This document shows positions 46,419 through 55,751 of a stretch of DNA of 64,000 nucleotides, piece after piece. Both the position numbers and the translations under genes were made by a program. Numbering within the stretch: position 1 is the stretch's first letter; each line of letters opens with the position of its first letter. The DNA lies in assembly GCF_010729105.1 (NCBI RefSeq), contig NZ_AP022573.1, positions 5,394,001 to 5,458,000 on the forward strand, given 5' to 3'. This DNA is from Mycobacterium saskatchewanense. GTDB lineage: Bacteria > Actinomycetota > Actinomycetes > Mycobacteriales > Mycobacteriaceae. Below the pieces are notes generated by a model. It did no database searches and was not told where the DNA came from. It worked only from the letters and a program-made list of their open reading frames with translations.

Positions 46419-47261
46419 GTGTTCGTTGTGAGCAGCGACCAGTTCTCCATCGACACTGTCTCGCCGGCATACTGGCGAATCACCTTCAACAATGGACCCG
46501 TGAACCTCATAGACGTTGACACGATTCACCAGCTCGGCGAACTCGTAGATCTCGCCACCCATGACGTTCAGCTGCGAGTAATGGTCTTCCGCAGCGACAA
46601 CCCAGATTTCTTCATGGCCCATTGGGATCTGCTGGCAGACAAGACACGTCTAGCTGCCATGCCGCCCGGGCCAACTGGCCTACACCCCTATCTCGACAAT
46701 CTGGTGCGCTTGAGCAAGCTTCCCGTCGCGACAATCTCCGTCCTGCGAGGTCGTGCGCGCGGCGCAGGGAGCGAGTTCGCGCTCGCGACCGATATCCGGT
46801 TCGCCTCGGAGAGGGCTATTCTCGGGCACTTCGAGGTCGGCGTCGGCGCAGTGCCCGGTGGAGGGCCGATGGCTCGGCTGAGCCGTCTTGTCGGACGGGG
46901 GCGTGCACTAGAAATCCTTTTGGGCGCCGAGGACCTCGATGCTGCTAGGGCTGCTCAGTACGGCTACGTCAATCGAGTGATACCCGATGCCGACATTGAG
47001 GACGAGGTTCATGCGTTCGCCTGGCGTATCGCCGGATTCGACCAGACCGCGATAGCTCGTACCAAGCAGTTCGTCGACGGCCCCACCCTGCCTGAATCGG
47101 CGGAATTGGCCCCGGCTCTGACGGCATTCTTCGAGACGGCTGGCCGGCCGGACGCCCAAGTGCTCATTCGCGACTTATTCGCACACGGTTTGCAGCAAGC
47201 CGATGGCGTCGAGCGCGACCTTGGAAAGCAGATCGCTATCCATGCCCGTAACCGAACTTGA
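46419..47261 (+). CDS. Enoyl-CoA hydratase/isomerase family protein (crotonase A)
   Basis: 280 residues. Crotonase fold: LRGRARGAGSEFALATDIRFAS (oxyanion region, Glu in GSE) and GHFEVGVGAVPGGGP (second Glu). Both acids corresponding to hydratase Glu144 and Glu164 are present, so hydration is possible. The alternative start GTG 46428 would shorten it by three residues. A close paralogue lies at 50438. The flavin monooxygenase gene follows by 89 bases. Confidence 0.87.
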   Translation: MFVVSSDQFSIDTVSPAYWRITFNNGPVNLIDVDTIHQLGELVDLATHDVQLRVMVFRSDNPDFFMAHWDLLADKTRLAAMPPGPTGLHPYLDNLVRLSKLPVATISVLRGRARGAGSEFALATDIRFASERAILGHFEVGVGAVPGGGPMARLSRLVGRGRALEILLGAEDLDAARAAQYGYVNRVIPDADIEDEVHAFAWRIAGFDQTAIARTKQFVDGPTLPESAELAPALTAFFETAGRPDAQVLIRDLFAHGLQQADGVERDLGKQIAIHARNRT

Positions 47262-47350
47262 GGCAAACACACTATCGCGCAACACCAAACCATGCTTGCA
47301 ACGTCGATCTCTGTCCGAAATTCAGTGCACTGCAACATGATGGAGGTCTC

Positions 47351-48544
47351 ATGATTGAGGAATCAGCGACCGCCGACCCCGTCGGCGTGCCGGTTCACCA
47401 GGATTTGGTATCCCGAGCAGGAGAGCTGAAGCCGCTGCTCCAAGCGCACGCTACGACCGGGGAGATCAACCGCAGACTCGACGATCGGGTGATCAGTGCC
47501 CTGACTGAAGCCGGGATGTTTCGCATCCACAAACCAATGCGGTTCGGGGGCTACGAGGCGACTCAACGAACGCTACTGGCTGTCACCGAGATTCTCGGCC
47601 AGGCGGACGCGTCCGCGGCGTGGGTGGTGACCGTCAACGCGACTGCGGCGTGGGTGGTCGCGCGAGGTTCACAGAAGCTGCAAAGCGAGATATTTGGCGT
47701 TAATCCGGATGCGCGCCTTGCCGGGGGCAGCGAGCCCGTTCCGGCTCGCATGGGACAGAACGGGATATATGTCAGCGGTCGCTGGGGTTTCGCGTCCGGC
47801 TGCACACACGCGGATTGGTTCTCGGTCACGGCCGCGACTACCGACGAATCCGGCCAAACCACCGGCACCTATTGCCTGATGCCGGCAAGCGAGTTCACGG
47901 TGGAGGACACCTGGCATGTGGTAGGGATGCGTGGAACCGCGAGCAACACCCTGGTAACACGGGATCTGTTCGTACCAAAGCACAGGATGATTCCCCTGGA
48001 TGCCCTGACCGAGAATTCACCATCCGCCGACACGGCGCTATATCGCCTCCCGCTGGGACCGATCGGGGCGTCGGGCCTGGTAGGCCCCTTGCTTGGCGTG
48101 GGCCAAGCGGCACTAGATTTGGTCTGCTCTAATGCGGCAGGTAAACCGCTGCATAACACCGTCTTTCCGCGCCAAAGCGACTCCACCGGTGTGCAGATCC
48201 AGATCGCGGAGGCCAAAATGCAGCTGTACAGCGCACGCCTGCACGCTTACGATGTGGCGGATCAGCTCGACACTGCGGCGGCCCAAGGTCGCTCCGTCGG
48301 GTACAGCGCACGCGCGCGCATGCGAGCACAATGCGCGCACGCTGTTCAGCTAGTGCTGAAGGCGCTCAATACGTTACTCAATGTCCACGGAGCCGCCAGC
48401 TTCGCCGAGGCCAATCCGATGCAGCGGTTCTGGCGAGACGCCAACACAGCCGCGCGGCATGCCGCCCTCAATGCGGTCGTCGGTTATGAGGTGTACGGCA
48501 AGGCACTTCTCGGCATCGAGGAACGCGTGGCGCCGATGGTTTGA
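47351..48544 (+). CDS. HsaA-type flavin-dependent monooxygenase (acyl-CoA dehydrogenase fold)
   Basis: 397 residues. Two-component group-D monooxygenase with an ACAD-like fold: GEINRRLDDRVISALTEAGMFRI, GGYEATQRTLLAVTEILGQADASAAWVV, SGRWGFASGCTHADW and a C-terminal AARHAALN. Relatives include HsaA, the 3-HSA hydroxylase of cholesterol degradation, and hydroxyphenylacetate hydroxylases. They need a separate flavin reductase; none is next to this gene, although the FMN oxidoreductase is 2 kb upstream. Shine-Dalgarno TGGAGGTCTC. Hydroxylation of a cyclic or phenolic intermediate is likely. Confidence 0.85.
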   Translation: MIEESATADPVGVPVHQDLVSRAGELKPLLQAHATTGEINRRLDDRVISALTEAGMFRIHKPMRFGGYEATQRTLLAVTEILGQADASAAWVVTVNATAAWVVARGSQKLQSEIFGVNPDARLAGGSEPVPARMGQNGIYVSGRWGFASGCTHADWFSVTAATTDESGQTTGTYCLMPASEFTVEDTWHVVGMRGTASNTLVTRDLFVPKHRMIPLDALTENSPSADTALYRLPLGPIGASGLVGPLLGVGQAALDLVCSNAAGKPLHNTVFPRQSDSTGVQIQIAEAKMQLYSARLHAYDVADQLDTAAAQGRSVGYSARARMRAQCAHAVQLVLKALNTLLNVHGAASFAEANPMQRFWRDANTAARHAALNAVVGYEVYGKALLGIEERVAPMV

Positions 48545-48801
48545 CAAACGCCACATGATCTCGGGAGTAGGTATGTGCCATGTCGCGCACTCAGCGGATG
48601 AACAGCAAGCCGGGTGACCGGCTCCAGCAAGGATTTCTCAGAAGACAAGTGCCGCAACGAGCTCTGCAGCATTGAACGACCGCCTGGATCGAAACGTTGA
48701 TCGAGCCAAGAAGGGATTTTAGCTCGCAGGCTACCAACGAGGTGACCGCATCAGGACATCAAGTTGCGTTGTTCACCGTAATTCGAGCAAAGGGGTTTTT
48801 C

Positions 48802-49635
48802 ATGACAGGGTGCTTCGAGGGGAAGGTTGCTTTCATCACCGGCGCTGCAAGGGGGCAGGGCCGTAGTCACGCCGTGCGGTTTGCAGAAGAAGGCGCCGAC
48901 ATTATCGCTGTCGACATCTGTGAACAGATCGATACCGTGCACTATCCCTTGGCTACACGTGAGGATCTCGATGAGACGATCAACCTAGTCGAGAAGACGG
49001 GACGCCGGATCGTGGCCGAGCCTGCCGACGTGCGGGACTTCGCACGTCTTCAGTCGGTGCTCACCAACGCTGTTGACGAGCTCGGCCGGCTCGACTTTGT
49101 CATCGCCAACGCGGGCATAGGTTCGGGTCTCGGCCCCACGCAGCCGACGATGCACGCTTACCTCGATGCAATCGACGTCATGCTTAACGGCGTCTATTTT
49201 ACGGTTGAAGCGGCTCTGCCGTGGCTGCTAAAGCACGGTGACGGAGGCGCGATCGTCATCACCAGCTCCGCGGCAGGATTTGTATCGCTGGGACGGAGCT
49301 TCAATACGCGAAACCCAGGCCTGGCAGGCTACACAGCAGCAAAGCACGGTGTGATCGGGTTGATGCGCTACTTTGCAACTACCTTGGCGGAGAAGAATAT
49401 CCGAGTCAATTCGGTCCACCCGACGGGGGTCGCCACAACCATGATCCAAAACGACGCGGTGGGGACGTACGCCACCGAGCATCCAGAATTCGCGGCGGCA
49501 TTCAGGAACTTGATTCCGGTGGAGGCAATCGAAACCTCTGATGTCACCGAGGCGATGGTCTACTTATGCAACCAGTCCGGTCGCTATGTCACCGGCACCA
49601 CGTTGCCATTGGACGCAGGGCTTCTCCTCAAGTGA
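48802..49635 (+). CDS. Mycofactocin-coupled SDR oxidoreductase
   Basis: 277 residues. The glycine motif TGAARGQGRSHAVRFAEEGADIIAVDIC is the signature of mycofactocin-coupled SDRs, whose NAD is bound non-exchangeably and re-oxidised by mycofactocin. Catalytic Ser (ITSSAAG) and YTAAKH are present. ATG 48802 follows AAAGGGG. Probably oxidises an alcohol in the same pathway as the monooxygenase and crotonases. Two other SDRs of this type lie at 55752 and 62010. Confidence 0.87.
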   Translation: MTGCFEGKVAFITGAARGQGRSHAVRFAEEGADIIAVDICEQIDTVHYPLATREDLDETINLVEKTGRRIVAEPADVRDFARLQSVLTNAVDELGRLDFVIANAGIGSGLGPTQPTMHAYLDAIDVMLNGVYFTVEAALPWLLKHGDGGAIVITSSAAGFVSLGRSFNTRNPGLAGYTAAKHGVIGLMRYFATTLAEKNIRVNSVHPTGVATTMIQNDAVGTYATEHPEFAAAFRNLIPVEAIETSDVTEAMVYLCNQSGRYVTGTTLPLDAGLLLK

Positions 49636-50437
49636 GCGCCGTCGAGACACTTCCCGGACAGCCATGGAGCTGATCGCGCACAAAGATGTGAACGACGAGT
49701 CAACGAGATTCACACCGCGCGCGGCGGAGAGGGTGGCGTGACGGAAGTCGAGCTGATGTCAAGGATGCTGCGCAACTTCACGTTAAAAGCCCGAGGGAGC
49801 GCGGAATGCGCCGAGGACCTGGTCCAGGTGGAAAACGAGGCCTCGACGATGGTTTAAGCACCTGAGCAGATGAGTGTCGTGTTTGCCGCTGACTCGCGGT
49901 GAGAAGCTCCAGGAAGTCTTCAACGATTGAAAGGGCACCAAGCCTGGTTCGAGTGCAAAGCGCTGCGGACAGAACATGCGACGTGTGCCGTGCTGACGAA
50001 CGTCGCTGCCGACTGCCGAGGTGCCTCCCGTCCGATGACGCCAAGGGCACCGCAACGCGGCACCGGAACTCGCATGCATAGCGAGTTATAGCGGATGGTG
50101 ATTACCCCGCTCAGAAAATGTAAGTGCGGCGTAACCGTTGATCCCAAGTCCTGGGCGGGCTCCCTAAAGCCTTGGGTTACAAGGGATCAACGTCGTCAGG
50201 TAGGCGACCGGCGCATTGGCGCCGGTGTCGACACCGAAGTGCGATCTGCCTTGGCTGGCGAAAGGCACTGCCGTGCAATGTAATACGTGGTATCGGTGCC
50301 TCGATGGGAGTTGTGCGGTGAACGCTCAACGGTGCGATCGAAGTAGCCAATTGACGTCATTCAAAGCCGATGGACGCCGCTAAAACTGTTATTTCACAAC
50401 TTGATACGAGTCCGAACGTATCTGGTAGCCTGCTGTC
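49636..50437. other. Long intergenic region with an inverted repeat
   Basis: About 800 bases. Short frames at 49664-49741 (25 codons) and GTG 49738 (about 40 codons) could be gene remnants; nothing is recognised in them. GTTGATCCC (50137-50145) and GGGATCAAC (50183-50191) form a perfect 9-bp inverted repeat, with CCCAAG/CTTGGG offering an alternative stem. Confidence 0.5.
50403..50422. promoter_or_regulatory. Palindrome GATACG-N8-CGTATC before crotonase B
   Basis: A perfect 6-bp inverted repeat 15 bases upstream of ATG 50438. TetR/GntR-sized, regulator not identified. Confidence 0.45.
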
Positions 50438-51262
50438 ATGTCCATAGACAACAACGGCCCACTGCGCCTAACGGAAGCGGCCCCCGGTTACGTGCGGGTC
50501 ACGATCGACAACCCACCGCTCAATTTGCTTGATCCCGAAATGATCAAAGCGCTTCGAACGCTCATGGACGCTTTCGAGGCCGATCCGAACCTGCGGGTGG
50601 TTGTGTTCGACAGTGCCGATGAGGACTACTTCATCGCTCATTTCGACGTAGTCCGTGCTCACGAAGTGCCAAACGACCCGGGCCCGACGGGTCTGCCGGC
50701 GTGGCCCGATATCGCCTACCGCCTCCGGCGCGCACCGTTCATCAGCATCACTGAGCTTCGAGGGCGAGCGCGTGGTGTCGGAAGCGAGTTTGTATTGGCC
50801 TGTGACCTACGCTTCGCCAGCATCGAGCGTGCCATTTTGTGTCAGCCGGAGGTCGGTTGCGGACTGGTACCCGGTGGCGGCGGGATCGAAGCTTTAACCG
50901 CGCTGACGGGCCGCTCACGTGCCTTGGAGGTCATCGTCGGCAGTGATGACTATGACGCAGTCCTAGCTGAGAAGTACGGCTGGATCAATCGCGCGATCCC
51001 GGACGCCGATCTCTCGTCGTTCGTCGACCGGCTCGCCCGTCGGATAGCGTCGTTCCCGCCCGGTGCTCAGGCCCTTGCCAAGAAGTTAGTCAACAACCGG
51101 GCCTCGGTGTCCGATGGCAGCGATCTCGCCGACAGTCTCGCCGAGTTTTACCGCACCATCGAGTGGCCAGCCACTCGCTCACGGCTGGCTGATCTCATTG
51201 CGCATGGCCTCCAGCAGCGCGGTGAACTCGAGAACGACCTAGGCAGCCTTCTGGGTTCGTAG
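50438..51262 (+). CDS. Enoyl-CoA hydratase/isomerase family protein (crotonase B)
   Basis: 274 residues, a clear paralogue of the product of 46419: LRGRARGVGSEFVLACDLRFAS and CQPEVGCGLVPGGGG retain both hydratase acids. Both share an unusual N-terminal lead (INNPPLNLLDPEMIKALRTL) and C-terminal (IAHGLQQ) block. No Shine-Dalgarno is visible. Two such paralogues suggest successive hydration or ring-opening steps. Confidence 0.88.
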   Translation: MSIDNNGPLRLTEAAPGYVRVTIDNPPLNLLDPEMIKALRTLMDAFEADPNLRVVVFDSADEDYFIAHFDVVRAHEVPNDPGPTGLPAWPDIAYRLRRAPFISITELRGRARGVGSEFVLACDLRFASIERAILCQPEVGCGLVPGGGGIEALTALTGRSRALEVIVGSDDYDAVLAEKYGWINRAIPDADLSSFVDRLARRIASFPPGAQALAKKLVNNRASVSDGSDLADSLAEFYRTIEWPATRSRLADLIAHGLQQRGELENDLGSLLGS

Positions 51263-51405
51263 AGTCGCCCCGCGGGCGACTGAGGTGCAAACGCGGTCGT
51301 GGGCAACTACCGACCCGACGGCCCAGGCTGGCCGTCTTTAGCGAGGCGGATACAAATCAGCCGATGGACGCCAAGGCCTAGACGGCGGGACAAAAGAGGT
51401 GCTGA

Positions 51406-52770
51406 GTGACTAACGTATCGCCGATCGTGGCGTGTGCGGCGGAGTTGCGACGACGGCTCCCTGACGACCGAGTGGTCTCGCCGGCGGCACGTGCGGTGTG
51501 TCAACGGCTTTGGAACGGGGCCGTGACCGCGGCACCGGCGATCCTTGTTCGCCCTGCATCCGCACACGAAGTCTCGTTGACTGTCCGCGCGGCAGTGGAG
51601 CACGGTGTAGGACTTTCAGTCCTTGGTGGCGGGCACGACGTGGCAGGGCGGTCTGTACGCGATCAGGGATTGGTCATTGATTTGAGCGATCTGAAGCGCG
51701 TCGACGTCGACCGTAACGGAGGCGCGGTGAACGTGGGTGGTGGCGTTCTTGCCTGCGACGTGATCGCAGCGACGATCGGGCAGGGTGGAGTTGTCGCGAC
51801 CGGCATTTGCGGGACGGTGGGGATGATGGGGCTCACACTCGGCGGTGGGTATGGGCCGCTGAGCGGTCGTTTCGGATTGGCGTTGGACAATTTGCTTGGC
51901 GCCGAGGTGATATTAGGCGACGGGCGTCGCGTAATGGCCAGTGCTCAGCATGAACCCGACCTGTATTGGGCGATCCGTGGCGGTGGCGGCAATTTCGGAG
52001 TGGTGACGTCGGCGACGCTGCAGCTGCACGAGATGACAACGGTGCTGGGAGGTTTGATTGTCTATCCTTGGGCGCAGGCGGCCGACGTCTGGAGCCGGCT
52101 CAACGATGTGATGCCGACGGCACCGGACGAATTGAGCGTGGCGACAGGCATTCTCGGTGATCCCGACGGTAATCCCACTCTGTTCCTGTGCCCGGTCTGG
52201 AGCGGCGAGGAGTCCAGTGGCGGAGAGCACATCGAAACACTGCATCACTTCGGCACGCCGCTGTTGTCACAGGTCACCACTATGAACTATGCGGACCTAA
52301 TCGCGACATTCGACGCCCGCATGGTCGCTGGGCGTCATTACGCGGTGCGCACTCGCTCGCTGCGCACCTTCACACCCGGTGCCATCGCGGCGCTCATCGA
52401 TGCAGGGAACTTCATTCCCTCTTCGTCCGCGAGTGTCTACATTCATGATTTTCACGGTGCCGCTACTCGCATTCCCGTCGAGTCCACTGCGTTTGGTCAG
52501 CGCCAGAGACACCACTTGGTCGAAATTGCCCCGGGATGGGAGCCCGCTGACAGCCCTGCGCCCCACCGCGCTTGGGCCGACCGCTTGGCGAACGAATTGG
52601 CTGTAGAGGCGCTGCCCGGCGGATACCCGAGCCTGCTCAACCCTGATGACCACGAACAGATTGCTCACGCGTACGGCCCAAACGCGGATCGACTTCGAAA
52701 GCTGAAGCAGCGATACGATCCCGATTTCGTTTTCCTTGGAAATCCGCTGCCGCGACGTTCGGGGAGCTGA
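51406..52770 (+). CDS. FAD-linked oxidase (berberine-bridge type)
   Basis: 454 residues. PCMH-type FAD domain with LGGGHDVAGRS, whose His is the usual site of covalent 8-alpha attachment. VVATGICGTVGMMGLTLGGGYG places a Cys where bicovalent members attach FAD a second time. A C-terminal BBE motif (LLNPDDHEQIAHAYGPNADRLRKLKQRYDPDFVF) completes the family pattern. Oxidises an alcohol, sugar or alkaloid-like ring using O2. No signal peptide. Confidence 0.88.
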   Translation: MTNVSPIVACAAELRRRLPDDRVVSPAARAVCQRLWNGAVTAAPAILVRPASAHEVSLTVRAAVEHGVGLSVLGGGHDVAGRSVRDQGLVIDLSDLKRVDVDRNGGAVNVGGGVLACDVIAATIGQGGVVATGICGTVGMMGLTLGGGYGPLSGRFGLALDNLLGAEVILGDGRRVMASAQHEPDLYWAIRGGGGNFGVVTSATLQLHEMTTVLGGLIVYPWAQAADVWSRLNDVMPTAPDELSVATGILGDPDGNPTLFLCPVWSGEESSGGEHIETLHHFGTPLLSQVTTMNYADLIATFDARMVAGRHYAVRTRSLRTFTPGAIAALIDAGNFIPSSSASVYIHDFHGAATRIPVESTAFGQRQRHHLVEIAPGWEPADSPAPHRAWADRLANELAVEALPGGYPSLLNPDDHEQIAHAYGPNADRLRKLKQRYDPDFVFLGNPLPRRSGS

Positions 52771-52830
52771 GGCGACCTGACGTCGCGTACCGACCACAAG
52801 AGAGATGCGCAAGTGACAGAGAGAGGGACC

Positions 52831-53709
52831 ATGCGGGTTGGAGTGATATTCCCACAGACGGAAATTGCCGTCGATCCTCTCAGCGTTCGCACCTACTGCG
52901 AACAGGTGGAAGCGCTGGGGTTTGACCACATGCTGGCCTACGAGCACGTGCTGGGTGCTGATCCGGCAGTTCACTTTGGCTGGGACGGCGTGTATGACGT
53001 TGACAGCACATTTCACGAGCCGTTCGTCTTGTTCGGCTATATAGCAGCGCTCACCACCCAGCTGCAGTTGGTCACTGGCGTTTTGATACTGCCACAGCGT
53101 CAGACGGCATTGGTGGCTAAGCAGGCCGCCGAAGTTGACGTGCTCAGCGGCGGCCGGCTGCGGCTGGGCGTCGGACTGGGCTGGAACGCTGTGGAATATG
53201 AGGCTCTCGGAGCCGATTTTACTAATCGGGGGCGTCGAATCGAGGAACAGATCGGACTGCTACGCGCGTTGTGGACGCAGCCCAGTGTCACATTCCATGA
53301 GGAGTACCACAGGGTGACGGGCGCGGGTCTGGCTCCGCAACCTACGCAACGCCCTATTCCGGTTTGGCTGGGTGCCACCTCACCGCGGGCCTACCGGCGG
53401 GTCGGCCGCTGTGCCGACGGGTGGTTCCCGCTCGTGCAGCCTGGGCAAGAACTCAACAGCGCCCGAGACGTCATCCAGCACAGCGCCATCGAGGCAGGCC
53501 GCGACCCCACCACCATAAGAATGGAAGGACGCGTGCAGTGGAATGGCGATCCCCATGATGTCGATCGTCAGCTCGAGGCGTGGCGAGCCGCGGGTGCCAG
53601 TCACGTGACGATCAACACGATGAATGCAGGTCTGCGCTCAACCGATGAACATTTGGACGCCCTAGCGTCAATCACGCGCCTTCTCGACCTCCACCACTCG
53701 TCAGAATGA
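52831..53709 (+). CDS. LLM-class (F420-dependent) oxidoreductase
   Basis: 292 residues of the luciferase-like TIM barrel: MRVGVIFPQTEI, LVTGVLILPQRQTALVAKQAAEVDVLSGGRLRLGVGLGWN, YRRVGRCADGWFP. Mycobacterial relatives use F420; monooxygenase or reductase activity. ATG 52831 follows GAGAGGGACC; GTG 52813 is possible. Confidence 0.87.
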   Translation: MRVGVIFPQTEIAVDPLSVRTYCEQVEALGFDHMLAYEHVLGADPAVHFGWDGVYDVDSTFHEPFVLFGYIAALTTQLQLVTGVLILPQRQTALVAKQAAEVDVLSGGRLRLGVGLGWNAVEYEALGADFTNRGRRIEEQIGLLRALWTQPSVTFHEEYHRVTGAGLAPQPTQRPIPVWLGATSPRAYRRVGRCADGWFPLVQPGQELNSARDVIQHSAIEAGRDPTTIRMEGRVQWNGDPHDVDRQLEAWRAAGASHVTINTMNAGLRSTDEHLDALASITRLLDLHHSSE

Positions 53710-54110
53710 GACCATCGATCAGGGCGCGTGCAGCGGAGGCATGCGCTCGAAATCTCGCTGTTAACAGCCTGGTTTCGCCCCGGTACGCCTTCAGTCAGTT
53801 ACTTCGCGAGAGTCTGTAGTCGTTTCCGAGAGTCGTCCTGAACCGGAACCCGTGCGACTTTCATCGCATCGAAGTCAGCGCGCTATTCCGAATTATGTTA
53901 TAACTCAGCATGATTCATGACGCCCGATGCATCTCCTGGCGATTATTGTGCCTAGTGGTCGGGAACATAGCGAAAGTCGGACACCGAAACATCGTCGAGC
54001 GCTCAGCGCGACCTGGCTCCAGTCCCCTGGGAAACCGGTAAGCTTTCCCGGCTATGGGGCCACGACGACCGCCCGTCATCGGTCTCTCGTTCCCGACGCG
54101 AAGCGTCGGA
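53710..54110. other. Intergenic region, no gene seen
   Basis: About 400 bases with lower-GC patches (TTATGTTATAAC near 53897) and no recognisable gene or strong repeat. Confidence 0.4.
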
Positions 54111-54509
54111 TCACGCCCTGAATGCGGCGACAGTACGTGCGGGGTCGAAATATTCACGGACGTGGATGATTTTTCCGTCTTGGGCACGTAGATACACAAT
54201 ATAGTCTTGATTATAGGTTCGCCCCGTTGCGGCGACGTTGGCTGTCCCTGAGAACTCGGCGATGACAGCGTCATCGCCCTCGATCTGATAAATGATCACT
54301 CCGCTAATCTTAAAATCCTGGACCGAGTCTAGAAAGCCTTTGACGCTCGCGGCAATCTCATCGATGCCCCGGCAAGGACTAGCCACACCTGCGCTCGCGC
54401 CGAAAGCAAACTCCATCACGGCGTCGTCGGCGAAGAGCGCGCGCCACGCGGCGAAGTCGTTCTGGAGGTTACGAATGTGGGCGCGCATCAATTCTCGTGC
54501 GCTGATCAT
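54111..54509 (-). CDS. SnoaL-like (NTF2-fold) protein
   Basis: About 132 residues: HIRNLQNDFAAWRALFADDAVMEFAFGAS, CRGIDEIAASVKGFLDSVQDF, DGKIIHVREYFDP. A polyketide-cyclase/ketosteroid-isomerase-like fold. ATG 54509 is preferred, since CAAGGAGCGCTGC precedes it; ATG 54527 is upstream of that site. A second such protein is at 40499. Confidence 0.82.
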   Translation of the reverse strand: MISARELMRAHIRNLQNDFAAWRALFADDAVMEFAFGASAGVASPCRGIDEIAASVKGFLDSVQDFKISGVIIYQIEGDDAVIAEFSGTANVAATGRTYNQDYIVYLRAQDGKIIHVREYFDPARTVAAFRA

Positions 54510-54953
54510 GCAGCGCTCCTTGCACATGACCGCCGCGTAGCGACGTACTGGGCGTTGAAGTCAAACATCATGCCAACTACCACCTTCGCAAGTTTGTCGA
54601 CGTGAAGATCCACTGCATAACTTCGGTTTAACGAGCTACAGCGCCGCACGTGCCGGTGCCTCTTGCTATTTCCTGAAAGCAGATCCGGTCCCGGTCGCCG
54701 CCTCCGGTACAAGCGAACTAACCGCCAAGTCTATTCCCACGGCTGGGTCGCAAAGCTTGCCCACAGGGCCTAGTTGTACCCGCGCGACGCGTTGGTGACG
54801 GTTGTTGATTATGTGTGCGGAGCAGGTGATCTCGTCGACGGTTGCTGAGTCTGTCATCAAGTCGGCCTCGCTATGGACGACGCTGAGTCTTGCCCGCGTG
54901 GATTTTCGCGGCTGGGGGTGGCGACGCGTGATGTCTATTCGCGCAATCTTGGG
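54510..54953. other. Intergenic region, no gene seen
   Basis: About 440 bases between the SnoaL-like gene and the end of the SDR operon. Short frames look random. Confidence 0.4.
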
Positions 54954-55724
54954 TTATTGGCGCATGTGGGATGCGCCGCCGATGTACCAGACCTGGCCGT
55001 TGATCCACTCGCCTTCATCGGAGAGCAGGAAAGCCGTGATGGCTGCCAGGTCGGCGGGACGACCGAGCCGGGTGGTCTTGGCGGCCATCAGGAACATCTG
55101 CTGCATCTGCTGATCGTTTTGTCGCACCTGGGTCTCGCCCATCACCAGTCCGGGCATGACCCCGTTGCACCGGATGCCCTTGGCGCCCCAGTTGTTGGCG
55201 ACGTGCCGGGTCAGCTGGTTGACGGCCGCCTTGGTGGCGTTGTAGGCAACGTGCATCGGATCGGTGCCCAGGGAGCCGCCGGACGAGGTGTTGACGATGC
55301 TGCCCGTGCCCTGGTCCAAGAGGTGGGGCAGCACCGCGCGAATGGTGCGGACGTAGCCGAGCAGGTTGACGTCCAGCGTGCGGTGCCAGACGTCGAGGTC
55401 GGTATCGAGCACGGTGGTGTCGCGGCCCAGGTTGTTCTCGGAGAGGTCTGCACCGACGTTGTGCAGGCCGTGAATTGGGCCGTACTCGGCGATGGTCCGG
55501 TCGACGAGCTTCTCGATGGATTGTTGGTCGGCGAGGTCGAATTCGACCGCAATCGCCCGCCCACCGGCCGCGGTAATCCGCTCGACGGTGGCGTCCGCCC
55601 CGGCGACGTTGATGTCTGCGACCGCGACCGATGCTCCTTCACTGGCCAGGCGTTCGGCGGTGCCGGCGCCGATACCGGTGGCGCCCCCGGCGACGATGAA
55701 CGTCTTGCCACTCAGCCCGCGCAT
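54954..55724 (-). CDS. SDR oxidoreductase
   Basis: 256 residues of a classical SDR: GGATGIGAGTAERL, NVGADLS, NTSSGGS and YNATKAA, ending in a substrate loop (PGLVMGETQVRQNDQQMQQM). Last gene of a minus-strand run from 59748. Partner of the mycofactocin-type SDR 27 bases upstream. Confidence 0.88.
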   Translation of the reverse strand: MRGLSGKTFIVAGGATGIGAGTAERLASEGASVAVADINVAGADATVERITAAGGRAIAVEFDLADQQSIEKLVDRTIAEYGPIHGLHNVGADLSENNLGRDTTVLDTDLDVWHRTLDVNLLGYVRTIRAVLPHLLDQGTGSIVNTSSGGSLGTDPMHVAYNATKAAVNQLTRHVANNWGAKGIRCNGVMPGLVMGETQVRQNDQQMQQMFLMAAKTTRLGRPADLAAITAFLLSDEGEWINGQVWYIGGASHMRQ

Positions 55725-55751
55725 TTCACTCCCTCTGTCGTGTTCGGGGGA

